A DNA stretch of 64,000 bases, from the NCBI RefSeq assembly GCF_014356525.2, contig NC_052510.1, positions 18,643,999-18,707,998 of the forward strand, given 5' to 3'. Source of the DNA: Nilaparvata lugens. Its lineage: Eukaryota > Arthropoda > Insecta > Hemiptera > Delphacidae. Positions 1-12,001 of the stretch are shown one piece after another; the stretch's first letter is position 1; every line of letters starts with the position of its first letter. The notes under the pieces were generated by a model. That model saw only the letters and a program-made list of their open reading frames with translations, was not told the origin of the DNA and did no database searches. The translations under genes and the position numbers were made by a program.

Positions 1-639
1 CTTTCTACTATCTTTCAAAGATCTATCAACTACTAATAAATTATAATGTACTCATAATAATTAAAATTATTGTATTCTGGGAGGTGGAGAGAGAGATCTT
101 TCAACATGACAAGTACATCCTCTGTTGAACCAGAAGAATGGTGAGTTGAGGTTTGTTTCAGTGGCAAAAGCGAGAAACTTCCGCTGAGGATGATCCCCAC
201 ATACTCCCAGAACTTTCTTAGACAATGAGAGTGATGATGATGATGATGATGATAATGATGTGTAAAGGAAGTATCTTCTATTTGAGGTGAGTCCAAAACC
301 ACCAGAACTACCGAGATGCTATTTTTAAGTTTGGAGTCGTCACTCGAAGCTTGAGGTATATCCTGACTGTTAAATTTATTGTTCACAGTAGAAATACATC
401 TCCATGAGGGTTTCTCAATAAAATTGTGTAATTCATCAATTAAGTAGCAGAGAATCCTCAATAGGTAACAAGATTCTTCACTGAACTATCAAATGCACTA
501 TAATTATTACAGAGGAGCACTAAGTACTGACACTAAGTAAGAAGTAGAATTTCAATTATTCATGGATGATGAGCAAGCTTATTAATAAATATTGCACAAG
601 GAAAGTGTAGATTACTTTGCATTCTCATCAACAGATTAG
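1..639. other. Non-coding AT-rich sequence
   Basis: A 142-codon minus frame (33-461) includes the poly-His run from the GAT microsatellite and has no recognisable domain; I see no gene. Confidence 0.6.
231..260 (+). repeat. (GAT)n microsatellite
   Basis: TGATGA repeats with one ATAATG interruption; on the minus strand it gives a poly-His run in a spurious frame. Confidence 0.9.
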
Positions 640-2880
640 CTCTAGAAAGAGACAATCATGGTCAAAGAAGGAAAACAAGGGACAGAGATTGATTATGAAC
701 AAGGAGAGAGAAAAATACTTGGTAGTAAGGGGAAAAAACACTGGGGACGAAAGAGTGAGGATACAAACATGGTGATAAGGAAGTAACAGAGCTGAGAAAA
801 AGGACCTGAAGAGGAAGAAGAGACGACAATAATGAGGGAGAATCGTGAGGTGCAGGGGGAGGAGGAGAAGAAGAAGAATAAAAAAAATAATATGAAAAAT
901 TAGAAAGTCCAAGAAGAGGAATGCTAGTTAAGAGCTGTAATATTATGGAGAGTGAAATGAGGAGAGAACAAGAGAATGTTGTCAAAAAGGAATAAGAGTA
1001 GGAAAAGAGAAAATAATTGTGGGGAGAATGAAGAAATACTGCACATAAATGAGGCGTTATTATGGTGAATTAGATGAATGAGGTGATGAAGTGATAATAA
1101 AGAGATGGTGGGTCGGAGAAACTAGAATGAAAAACGTGAAAGTGGAGAAATATGGAGAACTAGAGAAGGGGACAGAACAGGAGAATTTTCAAAGTTGTGG
1201 TGGGATGAGGTGGTGGAGAATAAGAAATATAAGATAGGAGATCAGGAAACCTTAGAAGAAAAGGAGGAGAAAGAGGAGTAGTGGACGTTGTCAGGTGTTG
1301 GCTAAGAGGTGTACGAAGGGATGGATATAGGAAAAGGAGAAGAAATGAACTTCGAGGAGCGCGTGAGATGGAAAATGAGAGGTGATGAGAGAGATAGAAG
1401 CAACAGAAGAAGAAGGGAAGGTTGTTGAAGAAGAAGGAAAAAGAAATGTATTTGTCTTACAAGAAGAGCATGATATGAGCAGAAGTGTGGACTGAGAAAG
1501 AAGAGGAGGCTTCCTTGAGCTTGGAGGGGTGGCTCAGAAAGAGCAAGAGAAGAGAGAAAGATTGGTGGAGGAGGAGGAGGAGGAGAAGAAATGGTGAAGG
1601 AAAAGGGAAGAAAAAAGAAGATGAAGCGACAATCTCGTTGAGTTTTCTCACAGTCTCCCTTGTCCCCTGGCATTGCATCTTCTTCCCATTCTGTAAGATT
1701 TAATGCATCACGTGATTCACAAAGAAACAATTAACCAAATAGAAGTTGCATTCCAGCTATGAGTAATCTCTGAATTATTTCAGGCCTGACATTTTCTCAG
1801 CTACAATGAAAAAATCGGCAGTAAATGTCTGTCTGTGACTTAGTAAGTAATGCTTGAAAAACATTTTTTCGCATGGATTCCCACCTTATCCATCTTATCT
1901 TTCTCTCTCTACCACTAGCTCTCTCTCTCCTCACATTCATCACCGTCGTCACTCATCTCTGTCTTTATTAAGAAGGATATAGTACTACTCACCTTTTCCA
2001 TTTCTATATATTATAAATTCCACTATTATATATTTTAAGTTTTTACCACTAAAATTTCTCTCTCGTTTGGGCCAGTTTCCCTTTTCCCATGCACAGCTCC
2101 CATTCCAAACAAGTTTTTGAATGGTGAACATGACCGAAGAACTTCACAGTAAACAACACGAGAAAAGCAAAGTATCCCAAAAAGTTTGATTGCATGTGAA
2201 GACGATATATCCAGATTGTGATCCTCCGGTGCATGAAGTTTGGCGAATTGCAATGAGTTCGTCGAAAAAAGGGAAAGGTCGAAATTGTTTGGAGGGGGAC
2301 TTTGTATAATAAGATGGGAGATGCGAAAGAAGCAGCAGAAGAGATCGTGACCTTGGTTATTTCAAGGCCACTCTTTGCGGATGGTTCTAACTGACGGCGA
2401 AGGCGCAGGGCATCCTAACAATTCGACCCAGACTTCTCCCCCTTCCCTTCATTGTCTCCTCAACATCTAATCTCCCACAATCACACCTCTCTCACAACTT
2501 ATTCCTATTGTTTTTTGTTCTTCTCCTCTTCATGAATTTCTCTCAATTTTTTCTCCCTCTCCTTTTCTTACATATTGACTTTCCTCACTCTTCTTCATGG
2601 AATCCTTTTAATAATTTCCTCCTCCTCCTCTTCTATATCCTTCTCCCACTTATCTATTTTTCTTCACTATATATATTCTTCCTCCTCTGTATATTATTGG
2701 TTATTGTATTCCATGGTGGAGTGGACATTACTATCCAAACTTCCCCACGTCAACAAATAAAAAAATCCTTGTATTCAACTCTATTAATTTCCTATACCAG
2801 TCTTTCTTCTCTGCCTTCCTTATATATTTTTCTCGAATGTGTGACTTCACTCTCAGCTTTAGCTTCTTGCTCGTACCTTT
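640..2880. repeat. Purine-rich block (640-1690) followed by pyrimidine-rich block (about 1880-2880)
   Basis: About 1 kb with mostly A and G on the plus strand (GAGGAGGAGAAGAAG-type), then a switch to T and C (CTCTCTCTCC, TCCTCCTCCTCT). Low-complexity open frames in both halves are not genes. Confidence 0.7.
2719..2760 (+). repeat. 42-bp copy of the 16175 SINE-like repeat
   Basis: Shares GAGTGGACATTACT, TCCAAACTTC and CCACGTCAACAAAT in the same order and spacing with 16175-16216. The A-box-like head is absent, so this copy is truncated. It sits inside a pyrimidine-rich block. Confidence 0.5.
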
Positions 2881-5800
2881 GACGGGATTCTATCTCACGA
2901 TCAGGCGCAGCAATAGCAGACTGAAATTGGGAAGCCCAGACCATAATCAATTTGTTCAAGAGTAATCGATCCACATAAAATTTGGTCCAAGATTTGAAAG
3001 TAATCGCAAAAACTTTTAAACTAGTCAAAGCTCTCAAATTATCTAGAATCTGCTATTGAATTTAAATTTATAACACAATTTGAACAGATCTTAACATAAC
3101 AAGATATTGAAGAATTTGTAGTGATTTACCATTTGACTCGCCCTTCACGTTCGCTTGCAATTGAAAACATTGTTTCCATGCGAAGCATTGTTTCCATTCT
3201 TTCCATTGCTTCATATTATGAAGAGAAAATAAAGGAATATTTGTACAGAACAGCATTGTACTATGCTTTGCAACAGTACAGAACAAGCATAAAACTTGGG
3301 AACCACAATACAGACCCTTTCAAATCACATACCATTTGATTTGATGTCATTATAACTTCCAATGATTAGCTGGAATAGCAACTCCAGAACTGAAACTGAA
3401 AATAAATTCCTTGAATGTCCTTTCTCCATCGACTCTCCTTGATGGTTTAACCCATATCATTTCCTTTTTCAAATTCCTCATCCGATAAAAACATTACAAA
3501 TGAATTCGAACTTCCAAACAAAAACTTCTACACTCCTTGTTGTGAATTTATCATATTTTTTTACAAAAATTAAACTTCCAAAGCAATAGCAGAGCAGTAA
3601 ACGCAAGCATAAAGCAAAAGAGCAGTAAACATTATTTTGAAGCGTGGGAGCGTGCATAGGAAAAAGAGCACCAAGTCATTTCTCATTCTAATGTAGACTA
3701 GGTACTTGTGATATAGACAAGAAAAGTGCTCTCAGTGCATACGTATTCATCTTCAGAGCTTTAATATTCGGTAAGCATCAAGTAGTGTGCGTTTAGACGC
3801 AAATTAGCCAAGTCACTCTGCTTTTTCTGCTCGACTTCCGTCCGATATCGTGTTGGTAGCTATCACCATTCAACTTTGTAGTATATCAGCATTGGTTGGA
3901 ATAGGAAGCATTGAACTTATTCATTAGAAGTGCTGACAGTCCAAAGAGAATGTCACTCCAGCTGCTTCACTTGTAGTGTCGTACTGGTACCACTTATGTG
4001 TCTGATAATTTATGCATTACTAAACTTTCACAGAGTAGCTTGTTTAGTTGTTAGCGATTCATCAGGCAAAGCGTGAAGCCTTCCTCGGTTAGGTGAGAAG
4101 CTCACAATGCTTGGTTGAGAAACTGCTTCAACTTGGAGAGTACTCACACAATTAACGTTTTTGAACAATATAGTATATGTATATTTCTTCCACCATGAAG
4201 AAATATAATTAAATAGAAACCCGGGAATAGAGAGCAATAGTCATCATCTAAGAACCAATACAATATGATTCCTAAAAGTCGGAAGACTCCCAGAATATTA
4301 TAACATTTTTAAAGAGAGATATTTATTCTGATTATTGATTTTTCACTTAATAGTAACATTTTTTCAAGTGTAATTTACTGAGGGATTCATATCACAAGTA
4401 TCACAAGTATTTATATTATTTATACATGTGTACTGTATTTGTAATGATTTCTGTGAATAAACTCAATTTGAATTTGAATTTGGATTTTGAATTTGGGAAA
4501 CTGTTAATCATAGAATGAGTTGGAACGGAAACTAGGAGACTTTTTCTATGCTTTACAGCATTTCGGTTGACTGACGTATCGGGTAAAAGAGTACAAATGA
4601 TAATAATTGGCCTTTTTGCCTACTAAGTTGGATCTTTAACATAATATAGTGTAATTTTATAATTTATTGTTGAGTTCGATTTAAACTGATCAAGTGTCAA
4701 CCCATATTCTCATAGCATTCTTATATTTTAGGTATACTATATTTCAGTTATCTAAGAACCAATAAAATCTTATAAACTATAAGATTATCTACATAATGAT
4801 TCCAACCTATGACACACTCCACCATGTATTATATTGTTCATTTCCACAAGTTACCAATATTGCATTTCATATCCCAGAAGAAATTAAGAACAATCATACG
4901 TTAATCAAAAACCGCATGAAATTTAAAATTGAGAAGAATCGTTAATCAAAAACCGTAAGAAACTCAATTTTCCTTCAACTAGAAACTAAAACTGAAGATT
5001 CTACCTTTACCTAGAGATCAGCTCTGTCCCCTTTCTCGAAATAATATCCTGTGCCACTAAGAACCAATCAACAATCGATGAGCGAAGACTTTTGCTTCTG
5101 TTCTCACATTCTCCTTTTGCCAATTTGAATAACGCAGACAACAATAACACGGTCCACAGAACGGAAACAAACGGAACGGTTCAGATCTGTTTTCAAGCCG
5201 CAAACCACAACCTATTCCAACCAGACCGCAGGAATACTGCATCTTCTATCACTAGATAATATTTCACTCCTACTATATGGGGTACCGTAGTGTTCCATAT
5301 ACAACAATTACCCTAGATGAAAATTAAGGAAGGGCTATTGGATATACGCATTTTACCAGTGTTTTATACTGTACAATAGTATAGTATAATATATACTAGT
5401 ATAGAGTATGATACAATTTTGATTATTCATCATTGATCTCAGATAGTAATTGTCAGGAAAATTACAAGAGTATATTGTAGCGTAAATTACAGTCGATTTG
5501 GAAATATTAGTTCCTGACGGATTTTATTAAAATATTATTTTTCGAAATACTGAAAAAATTTCTTTGTACGATATGTACTATTATACTAGATTGTATACTA
5601 GAAGTTTACGATCGTGAACTACATTACGACTATCAATACTCAAGAGCTTCTATTTGTGCACATCTACAAAATACAATCATTGTTATATGATGACTCACAC
5701 ATTCACATAGATCCTATATTAGCTGCTACTGCTTAAATGGAGAATAATAATTTATAATACGAAGCCTATTTTTCATACTTTGCTGATAACACAAGTATCT

Positions 5801-8800
5801 CTGTACTAATGGATGGATATAAACACTACAAGCATTCAGAACATTTTGCCTACTGTTAGATAAAATTAAAACTGCACTCGTAGCGTGATTAAGATTTTAG
5901 AAACTATTACATTACATTCAGGAAGAGAATGAAACGAATTGAATGTTGATGAAACTAGAATTGAAATAGATATACAAGATTTCCTATGTTTCAAAAACCT
6001 ACAAGTCATATATACACATTAATGTGTAGATATCACTTCACAATCACAATGATTGTACAATGATAATTCATTATGTAACAAGAACATTGTAATAATTGAT
6101 TCAGATACGAGCAAAATACGAATATTGAAACTCATTCTCACTATTTGTAATACCCAGTAACAGCACTTGATACGTAATTTACTGCTCCTTCCAATAATTT
6201 ACACGCAACCCTCCAAGCAGGCGCGACGTGGCTCCACCAGAGTACATTGATCCACTGTATCAATACACATTCATTAACACGTACGAGTTATTGGATGAGT
6301 GAATATTAATATGTTCTACCTCTATTTTTGCACAGGAAAAATCTACTGGGAATCAAAAGATGATAGGATTTATGTCAATTCAAATAAAAAAATTAAGAAG
6401 AATATTTGACCAAATGATGAATTTAGCCACCAAATGGTTTGGATGAACCATAAATCAATTATATAATCCTTGCACTTGTTTTTATCTGATGAATATCAGA
6501 TCGGATTCTCACAGAATGACTGAATGCAAGAATTCCAAATGAGAAGAAATTATTAACAATTATTATCTTCGTAGATGATCAATAATGATAAATAAGCTAT
6601 AAATATATTGTTGTGTCTCATTTGAGCAAATGAGTATTAGATGGCAATGGTAGATAGGAACTTGCCAACAACGTCCAACTACATTGAACATTTCAAAATA
6701 ATGATCTCATCTCAGTTCTAATGATCCTTCCCTAGTTGTCTTTGTTTAATGACGTACGATTCATGAGTGTTCAGTTCATGATGAAGCAATTCAATTCCCT
6801 ACTGCAATTCCTATTTCAGCTCCTACATACTTTTTTGTGCCCAGTAGCAAAAACTCTCCCTAATAGCGTCGAGTTACCCCTGGACCCACATCAATCTTCT
6901 CACATGAGACTGCAAATTTCCACTGGAAGAAAGATGAGAATCGGCTACTTGCCTAAACAATATCATAATTCAGGAGGCTGATGATTTGCAGACAATGTAA
7001 TTTGCATTTTTATTGCATCAATTTCGCATTTAAATCCGGTTCCCACAAAAGCTGCAGCCTGTGTTCAATCTATAGGTGAGCGATATCAACGAAAATCAAC
7101 ATTCGTTGAGAAACAAACAAAAAATCGAATAAAAACGAGAATCTTGTTCGAATTGAATCGTGAGAATCAGACAAAAAGTAGCTTTTCATCAAGGCACTAT
7201 ACTACCTATACAGCCTTCTGAAACTGGCTGTGGTGATTATATTAATGCTCCCACCCTGCTCTTTTATTTATTTTTTCATTCATCCTGAAAAACAGTTCCA
7301 CAACTTATAGTAGATCTTTATCCGCTCGTTCTCCGTCACCAACTTGAATGGATTGTATAATTTTTAATCCCGAATAGACCCGATTTAGTTGTCTCCGCTT
7401 GAATGAAAAAGAATAACATGATCAAAATAATAAAAGTCGTGAAATTTACATCGAAATTGGTGTCATAAATAAATTTGAATATGAATGACAGTGGAGAGTG
7501 CGTAAGGTGGGTGAGAGGATGAATTTAGTGAATGGGTATTTTATATGAATAAAGGATGATGCTGATGTTGAATCAACTTCATAAATTCACGATAAGTCCT
7601 TTATTTTCTCAAAAAAATAGAATTTTTGACTACCTCATTCAATTTTTGATCACTCAATTATTGTAATACAATAGCAGAGTACAACACTGAATTTCCCTAT
7701 CAAATTTCTATAGATATCTAATCATAAATTTTATTACAGGAAGAGTTTCGAATATTGTAGCATCTTAACTATTTTTGCTTCTTCTTTATCGATAGCTATA
7801 GAAACTGAGTAACTGTAACTCATAGTGCTGTATATCATTAATGCAGGTTTGTGTCACTAAAATGCGATCATAAGTGAATGTATTGTACTTGGATGAATTA
7901 ATTATAGCCCAGCAATAATCAATTCATAGCCACTGCTAGGGATTGGAGCCAAATCTGTCAAAAGGTAGTGATTAACGCAATATAATTACAGAGACATTCG
8001 TCACTAAGCTTCTGGCCTCCATTAGTTGCTCAAACAATTTTGTTTATCCCGATAATATTGTTAAGCTTCATCAATAACTCTTCCAAGTGACAACTGGCAG
8101 ACTCCAAATTCGATTTGGAATCCAAATGAGGAATAGAATGTGTGGAGATGGATAGGAACTTATTTACATAGTGATTTGTATGATATTGATGAGCATCATT
8201 CCTTGACAATAATATGGGATGACAGAATGTCAAATTAATCATTGTTCCAGGTATGCAAATGTGAACTAATATGAAACTTATTAACACTCCAACAAAACAG
8301 AAACATAACGGTTAGACTGTTAACACTCTCTGAATTGTATTCCAGATAGATATATATGTGTTGGGAGTTATTGTGTTTGAAGTTTGCATGTTTTGGACTC
8401 TACTACATCTTTGAGAGGACTGGATGACACTGCAAATTCAAGATATGGGACATTTCTCTCTGTTATGACCGTATAATGAACAAACAATCGCATTACAGAT
8501 TATAATCATATTGCACAACAGAGTTATAAGAACAGCTGGAAGATGTGATAGTAGTATTATTTGTAATTGTGCAGCTGTAATTCTTCTACTTGAAGTGTAA
8601 CAATTGTCGCAATGATTTGTTTTAATAATTTCGCCAAATCTAATAGATTTAAATGGGTAATAGTCTTTTTTTAATTATCATCGTGACCCCCATCAATAAG
8701 CAATAATTAAAGATTGATCAATTTACAACAATCTGTTTTGGAAATGCACATTTGAATATTATATTCATGACTTATTTCCAATACGATAGGTGACCATATC

Positions 8801-9412
8801 CACATGGAAAGAGAATGGCGGATATAAGTAATTTATTTTTGTGTCAGTTTGTTGAAGTTATTCGTTAACACCACTGACATTGTGGAATAGCTCAACTATC
8901 CAGGTCAAGAGCTGATATTTTCTGAGCAGCAACAAGCATATATGCTGGAAGGAAACTTTTTTCTATTTCCTCCAAATCGCAATTCAAATCACACATCATC
9001 ATTGATAATTTGGTGAAGGAAAGTCAATTATTACAACTCCAATGTCGACTAAAAATCAGTAATGACATCCAGATAATCCTTGCAACATAAAGACGACATT
9101 TTTGTATGGGGAGTGAAAGTTGAATTATTTCCCAAATTTAGGATATGGTGCGTCCATGAGTTTGGGGGGGAGGGGGCTTAACGTACCTTAGTAACGTTTT
9201 ACCAATTTATCGCAATAATGTAACTTCTACAAAATGTTTTAAAAATAAGTCTTATATTTCTCTTGCGTTCATTGCGTGAACAGGCCTCAACAGATTGAAT
9301 ACTCAAAAAATTTATTCAAATTCATAGAGACTTATGTTCAACTCCGTCATAATTATCGTACAGTAATGAACCTACAAACATATTATCACCTTACAAAGGT
9401 TCTAACTTAAGT
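2881..9412. other. AT-rich sequence without recognised gene
   Basis: Apart from the LINE tail at 4380, a 16-bp direct repeat (CGTTAATCAAAAACCG at 4899 and, less its first base, at 4941) and a G-run at 9163-9176, I see nothing that can be named. Short frames have no domains. Confidence 0.6.
4380..4497 (+). mobile_element. Probable LINE 3' end with (TTGAAT)n tail
   Basis: GTGAATAAACTCAATTTGAA followed by imperfect TTGAAT/TTTGAA repeats. Hexamer tails of this kind mark 3' ends of some insect LINEs. Confidence 0.35.
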
Positions 9413-9424
9413 TCTTACAGAAAT

Positions 9425-9649
9425 TGTCTCCTTTCTGTATAGGGCTACTTGTAATATGAATAGAAATAAAAATAAAAATCTCAGTACCCTTTTTTGAATT
9501 ATTTTATCACAACATGTTTCAACATTGATGCCATTTTCAACTTGAACATTGCACTTGAACAAGAATTTGAAAATGACATCAATGTTGAAACATGTTGTGA
9601 AATAATTCAAAAAAAGGGTACTGAGATTTTTATTTTTTATTTCTATTCA
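9425..9649. mobile_element. Hairpin retroposon copy 1 (91-bp inverted arms, 12-bp target duplication)
   Basis: Starts TGTCTCCTTTCTGTATAGGG and ends TTTCTATTCA. Two 91-bp arms (9450-9540 and 9567-9657) are near-perfect inverted repeats around a 26-bp loop, so the right arm overlaps the flanking duplication by a few bases. A direct repeat TCTTACAGAAAT lies at 9413-9424 and 9650-9661. The right arm includes GAAAATGACATCAATG and TTGAAACATGTTGTGA. This resembles the GAAGATGGC...GAAAC motif found near the 3' ends of Penelope-like and other insect retroelements. Together with the variable-length duplication this suggests a retroposed, Penelope-like derived element. The class is inferred. Confidence 0.6.
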
Positions 9650-10313
9650 TCTTACAGAAATCTATATTCGTATATTTTCACAATTTATTAATCCAACATC
9701 AATAATTAAAAATCAATCCATACTAGAGCTAATTGTCCATCGTTGAAGCCACTAAAAAACTGACTTCCTTTTTTCAAACGTTTGATGCTAATAAATCAAG
9801 ACGCATGGTTTTAGCACAAGTCGTTGAACGCTCGAAAAAATGTTTGAAGCCAATTAATGAGAATTATTCGCCCTCGGATGACCGCGAAAGACGTTTCACT
9901 CAAGATAAGGAGACAAGAGCGCAGAGATCCCGACTGGCAAGAAGAAAAAACTGAAAAAAGTGAACACTTGGTTAGCCGGGTGTCACTACTTGGCCCGTTC
10001 ATTAATTTGGGCAGAGGTCCTTGCTCCATTAGTGCTCATTTGTTCATAGTCACTAATTGAAGAAAGCGAGCCAGCCTATTATCACCTCTTGTCAATGACT
10101 TACTACATCGCAGTTTCATCTCCGTAGGAGCCACTATCCTAGTCTTTCTATCTCACCTTTCCAAGACTTTCAATGCGAACAACATCGACCATTCATGCGT
10201 GGGCTAGTTAATGTCATCATTGATTAATGTCTTCATCAATCGGAATATCAAATAGATATGTGATAAGGGTTGTGAGTGCTAGCAATACCAGTTGAAGAAA
10301 GACAAGAAGAGTC

Positions 10314-10373
10314 CATATCATATCTATCATATCATATAATATATCATATCATACCATATCATATCATATGATA
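10314..10373. repeat. ATCAT/CATAT microsatellite
   Basis: Imperfect tandem pentamers of the type ATCAT, immediately upstream of the LINE insertion. Confidence 0.8.
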
Positions 10374-10400
10374 CTAATAACTGTCGAAGAAAGACAATAT

Positions 10401-10848
10401 ATGTGTCTGAAAGACAGATATGTGTTATCTGTTTTGTACTACGGCATGGAAGCCTGGACGCTGAAGGAGATTGATGTGAGGAGATTGGAGGCATTTGAGC
10501 TATGGATGTATCGAAGAATACTACGGATTTCATGAGTGGAGAGAGTGACCAATGTAGAAGTGATGAGACGCATAGGCAAGGAAAAAGAAGTAATAATGAC
10601 AATTAAGAGAAGAAAACTTCTATACATGGGACATGTTATGAGAGGAGAAAAGTATCAATTGCTTCAAGTTATTATGCAGGGGAAAGTCCAAGGAAAGAGA
10701 TCTGTAGGAAGGAGACGAAACTCATGGCTGAAGAATCTTCGGGATTGGTTTGGATGCAGCAATAATGACCTATTTCGATCTGCGGTCTCAAAAGTAAAAA
10801 TCGCCTTGATGATTGCCAACCTTCGAAACGGAGACGGCACCTAAAGAA
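10401..10848 (+). pseudogene. 5'-truncated LINE (endonuclease/reverse-transcriptase C-terminus) with target-site duplication
   Basis: The plus-strand frame reads VLYYGMEAWTLKEIDVRR, then the C-terminal tail KLLYMGHVMRGEKY, GKRSVGRRRNSWLKNLRDW and IALMIANLRNGDGT before TAA at 10842-10844. This tail is typical of RTE-like or related non-LTR retrotransposon endonuclease-reverse transcriptases in insects. An in-frame TGA at 10533-10535 sits where family members usually have a tryptophan codon (RISW), so the copy is dead. The element is flanked by a perfect 15-bp direct repeat, GAAGAAAGACAATAT, at 10386-10400 and 10849-10863. This is the mark of target-primed insertion and fixes the limits. Most of the ORF (endonuclease and RT domains) is missing through 5' truncation. 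Confidence 0.85.
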
Positions 10849-11120
10849 GAAGAAAGACAATATGACGCTATTTTCAAGATTATATAGGTTTCTAATAATT
10901 GATAGGATTAATCCAGAGATGCTAATATTGATGGTTATATGATAGTTTGGAATATGTTTCATCATGAAATTTTTTTAATAATATTATATTCAATTTAATA
11001 ACCATTATATGGGTAATCAGTTATTTGTTTGTAATTATCGAAGATAAAGTATGTGAAGATTGTAAAGTCGTAACTGTATTGAGAAAGATTCAATGGATTC
11101 GAATTACTGAATAAGAGGAA

Positions 11121-11753
11121 ATATCGGCGACCGAGCTTCGCTCTGGAGTACGAAAGCATACAAAAAGTATTACGAAAGAAGAAATTATGATAACATTCAT
11201 ACAGAAATGTTCTATCTGATCACGGTAAATTGAGATTAATTCCCAGAGGAAAGCAAAAATTTCCCTGACAAAGGCCGAGTTGCACAAAAGCCGGTTGAAT
11301 TTTAATCCTGATTAACTTCACGTGAACCAAATCAGAGAAGACCATTTCTAAAAGATGGATCTACTGGAATTAATCAGGATTGAAAGTAACCCGGCTTTTT
11401 TTGTAACCGACACCAAGTACCTGATTGAATTATTGGAAAAGTTCAACAGCTGAGTCATAATTTTGACACAGTCCCACACACATGAACTCGCTCACTCACT
11501 TCCATCACCAACAGACGACGAAATAATTATTATCATCTGTTTTTCCAAGGATGAATAATAATTATCCTTTTAATGTCCTTCAGCGAGTTTTCCCAGGGAT
11601 GAGACCTAGTGCAATCAAATCTTCATATCATAAACCTACTATGTTCTGAATTTTGTGAGAATCGTTAGAGCCGTTTCCGAGATCCGGTGAAATACAAACA
11701 TCTAAACATATAAACATATAAACAGAAGTTGCTCGTTTAGTACAAGATATGTT
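11121..11753. repeat. Dispersed ~630-bp repeat, copy 1
   Basis: Starts ATATCGGCGACCGAGCTTCG and ends near GTTGCTCGTTTAGTACAAGA. High similarity over the whole length to 32131-32741. It contains an inverted repeat at 11280-11314 and 11371-11408 (core TTTAATCCTGATTAA against TTAATCAGGATTGAAA, with AGCCGG/CCGGCT) that looks like a nested foldback MITE. The tail, with repeated ACATATAAAC, is typical of non-autonomous insect elements. No open frame; class unknown. Confidence 0.85.
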
Positions 11754-12001
11754 TTAGAATCAGTAACTGTTGAACAATACAATAGTGAAGATATTACAAA
11801 AATGATAATCGAGTAGAACCCCAATATGACACAACGTATGTTGAAAAAAAAACAAGAGAAAAATTCTGGATATTCCAAGCTACTTCTATTGTAACTTATA
11901 GGTGAGTATATTGGAGAGTGTTTTAAATGAATTTATTTCTCGTGTTGTAACAAGGAATTCATTTAATCTAGTTTTCACTATTAGTTCAGTCAACGGAAGA
12001 T

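Noticed and set aside
33..461. 142-codon minus-strand frame with a His run
   Set aside because: The His run is the GAT microsatellite; the rest has no recognisable domain and no support for a start.
2881..2940. A ~43-bp micro-exon-like segment on the minus strand (SAIAAPDREIESRQ) with AG and GT edges
   Set aside because: Too short to distinguish from chance splice-like words; no partner exon identified.
9567..9605. Hammerhead ribozyme-like core in the hairpin retroposon
   Set aside because: Only GAAA and a degraded CUGANGA-like word are present; the conserved core is not intact, so I do not call a ribozyme here.
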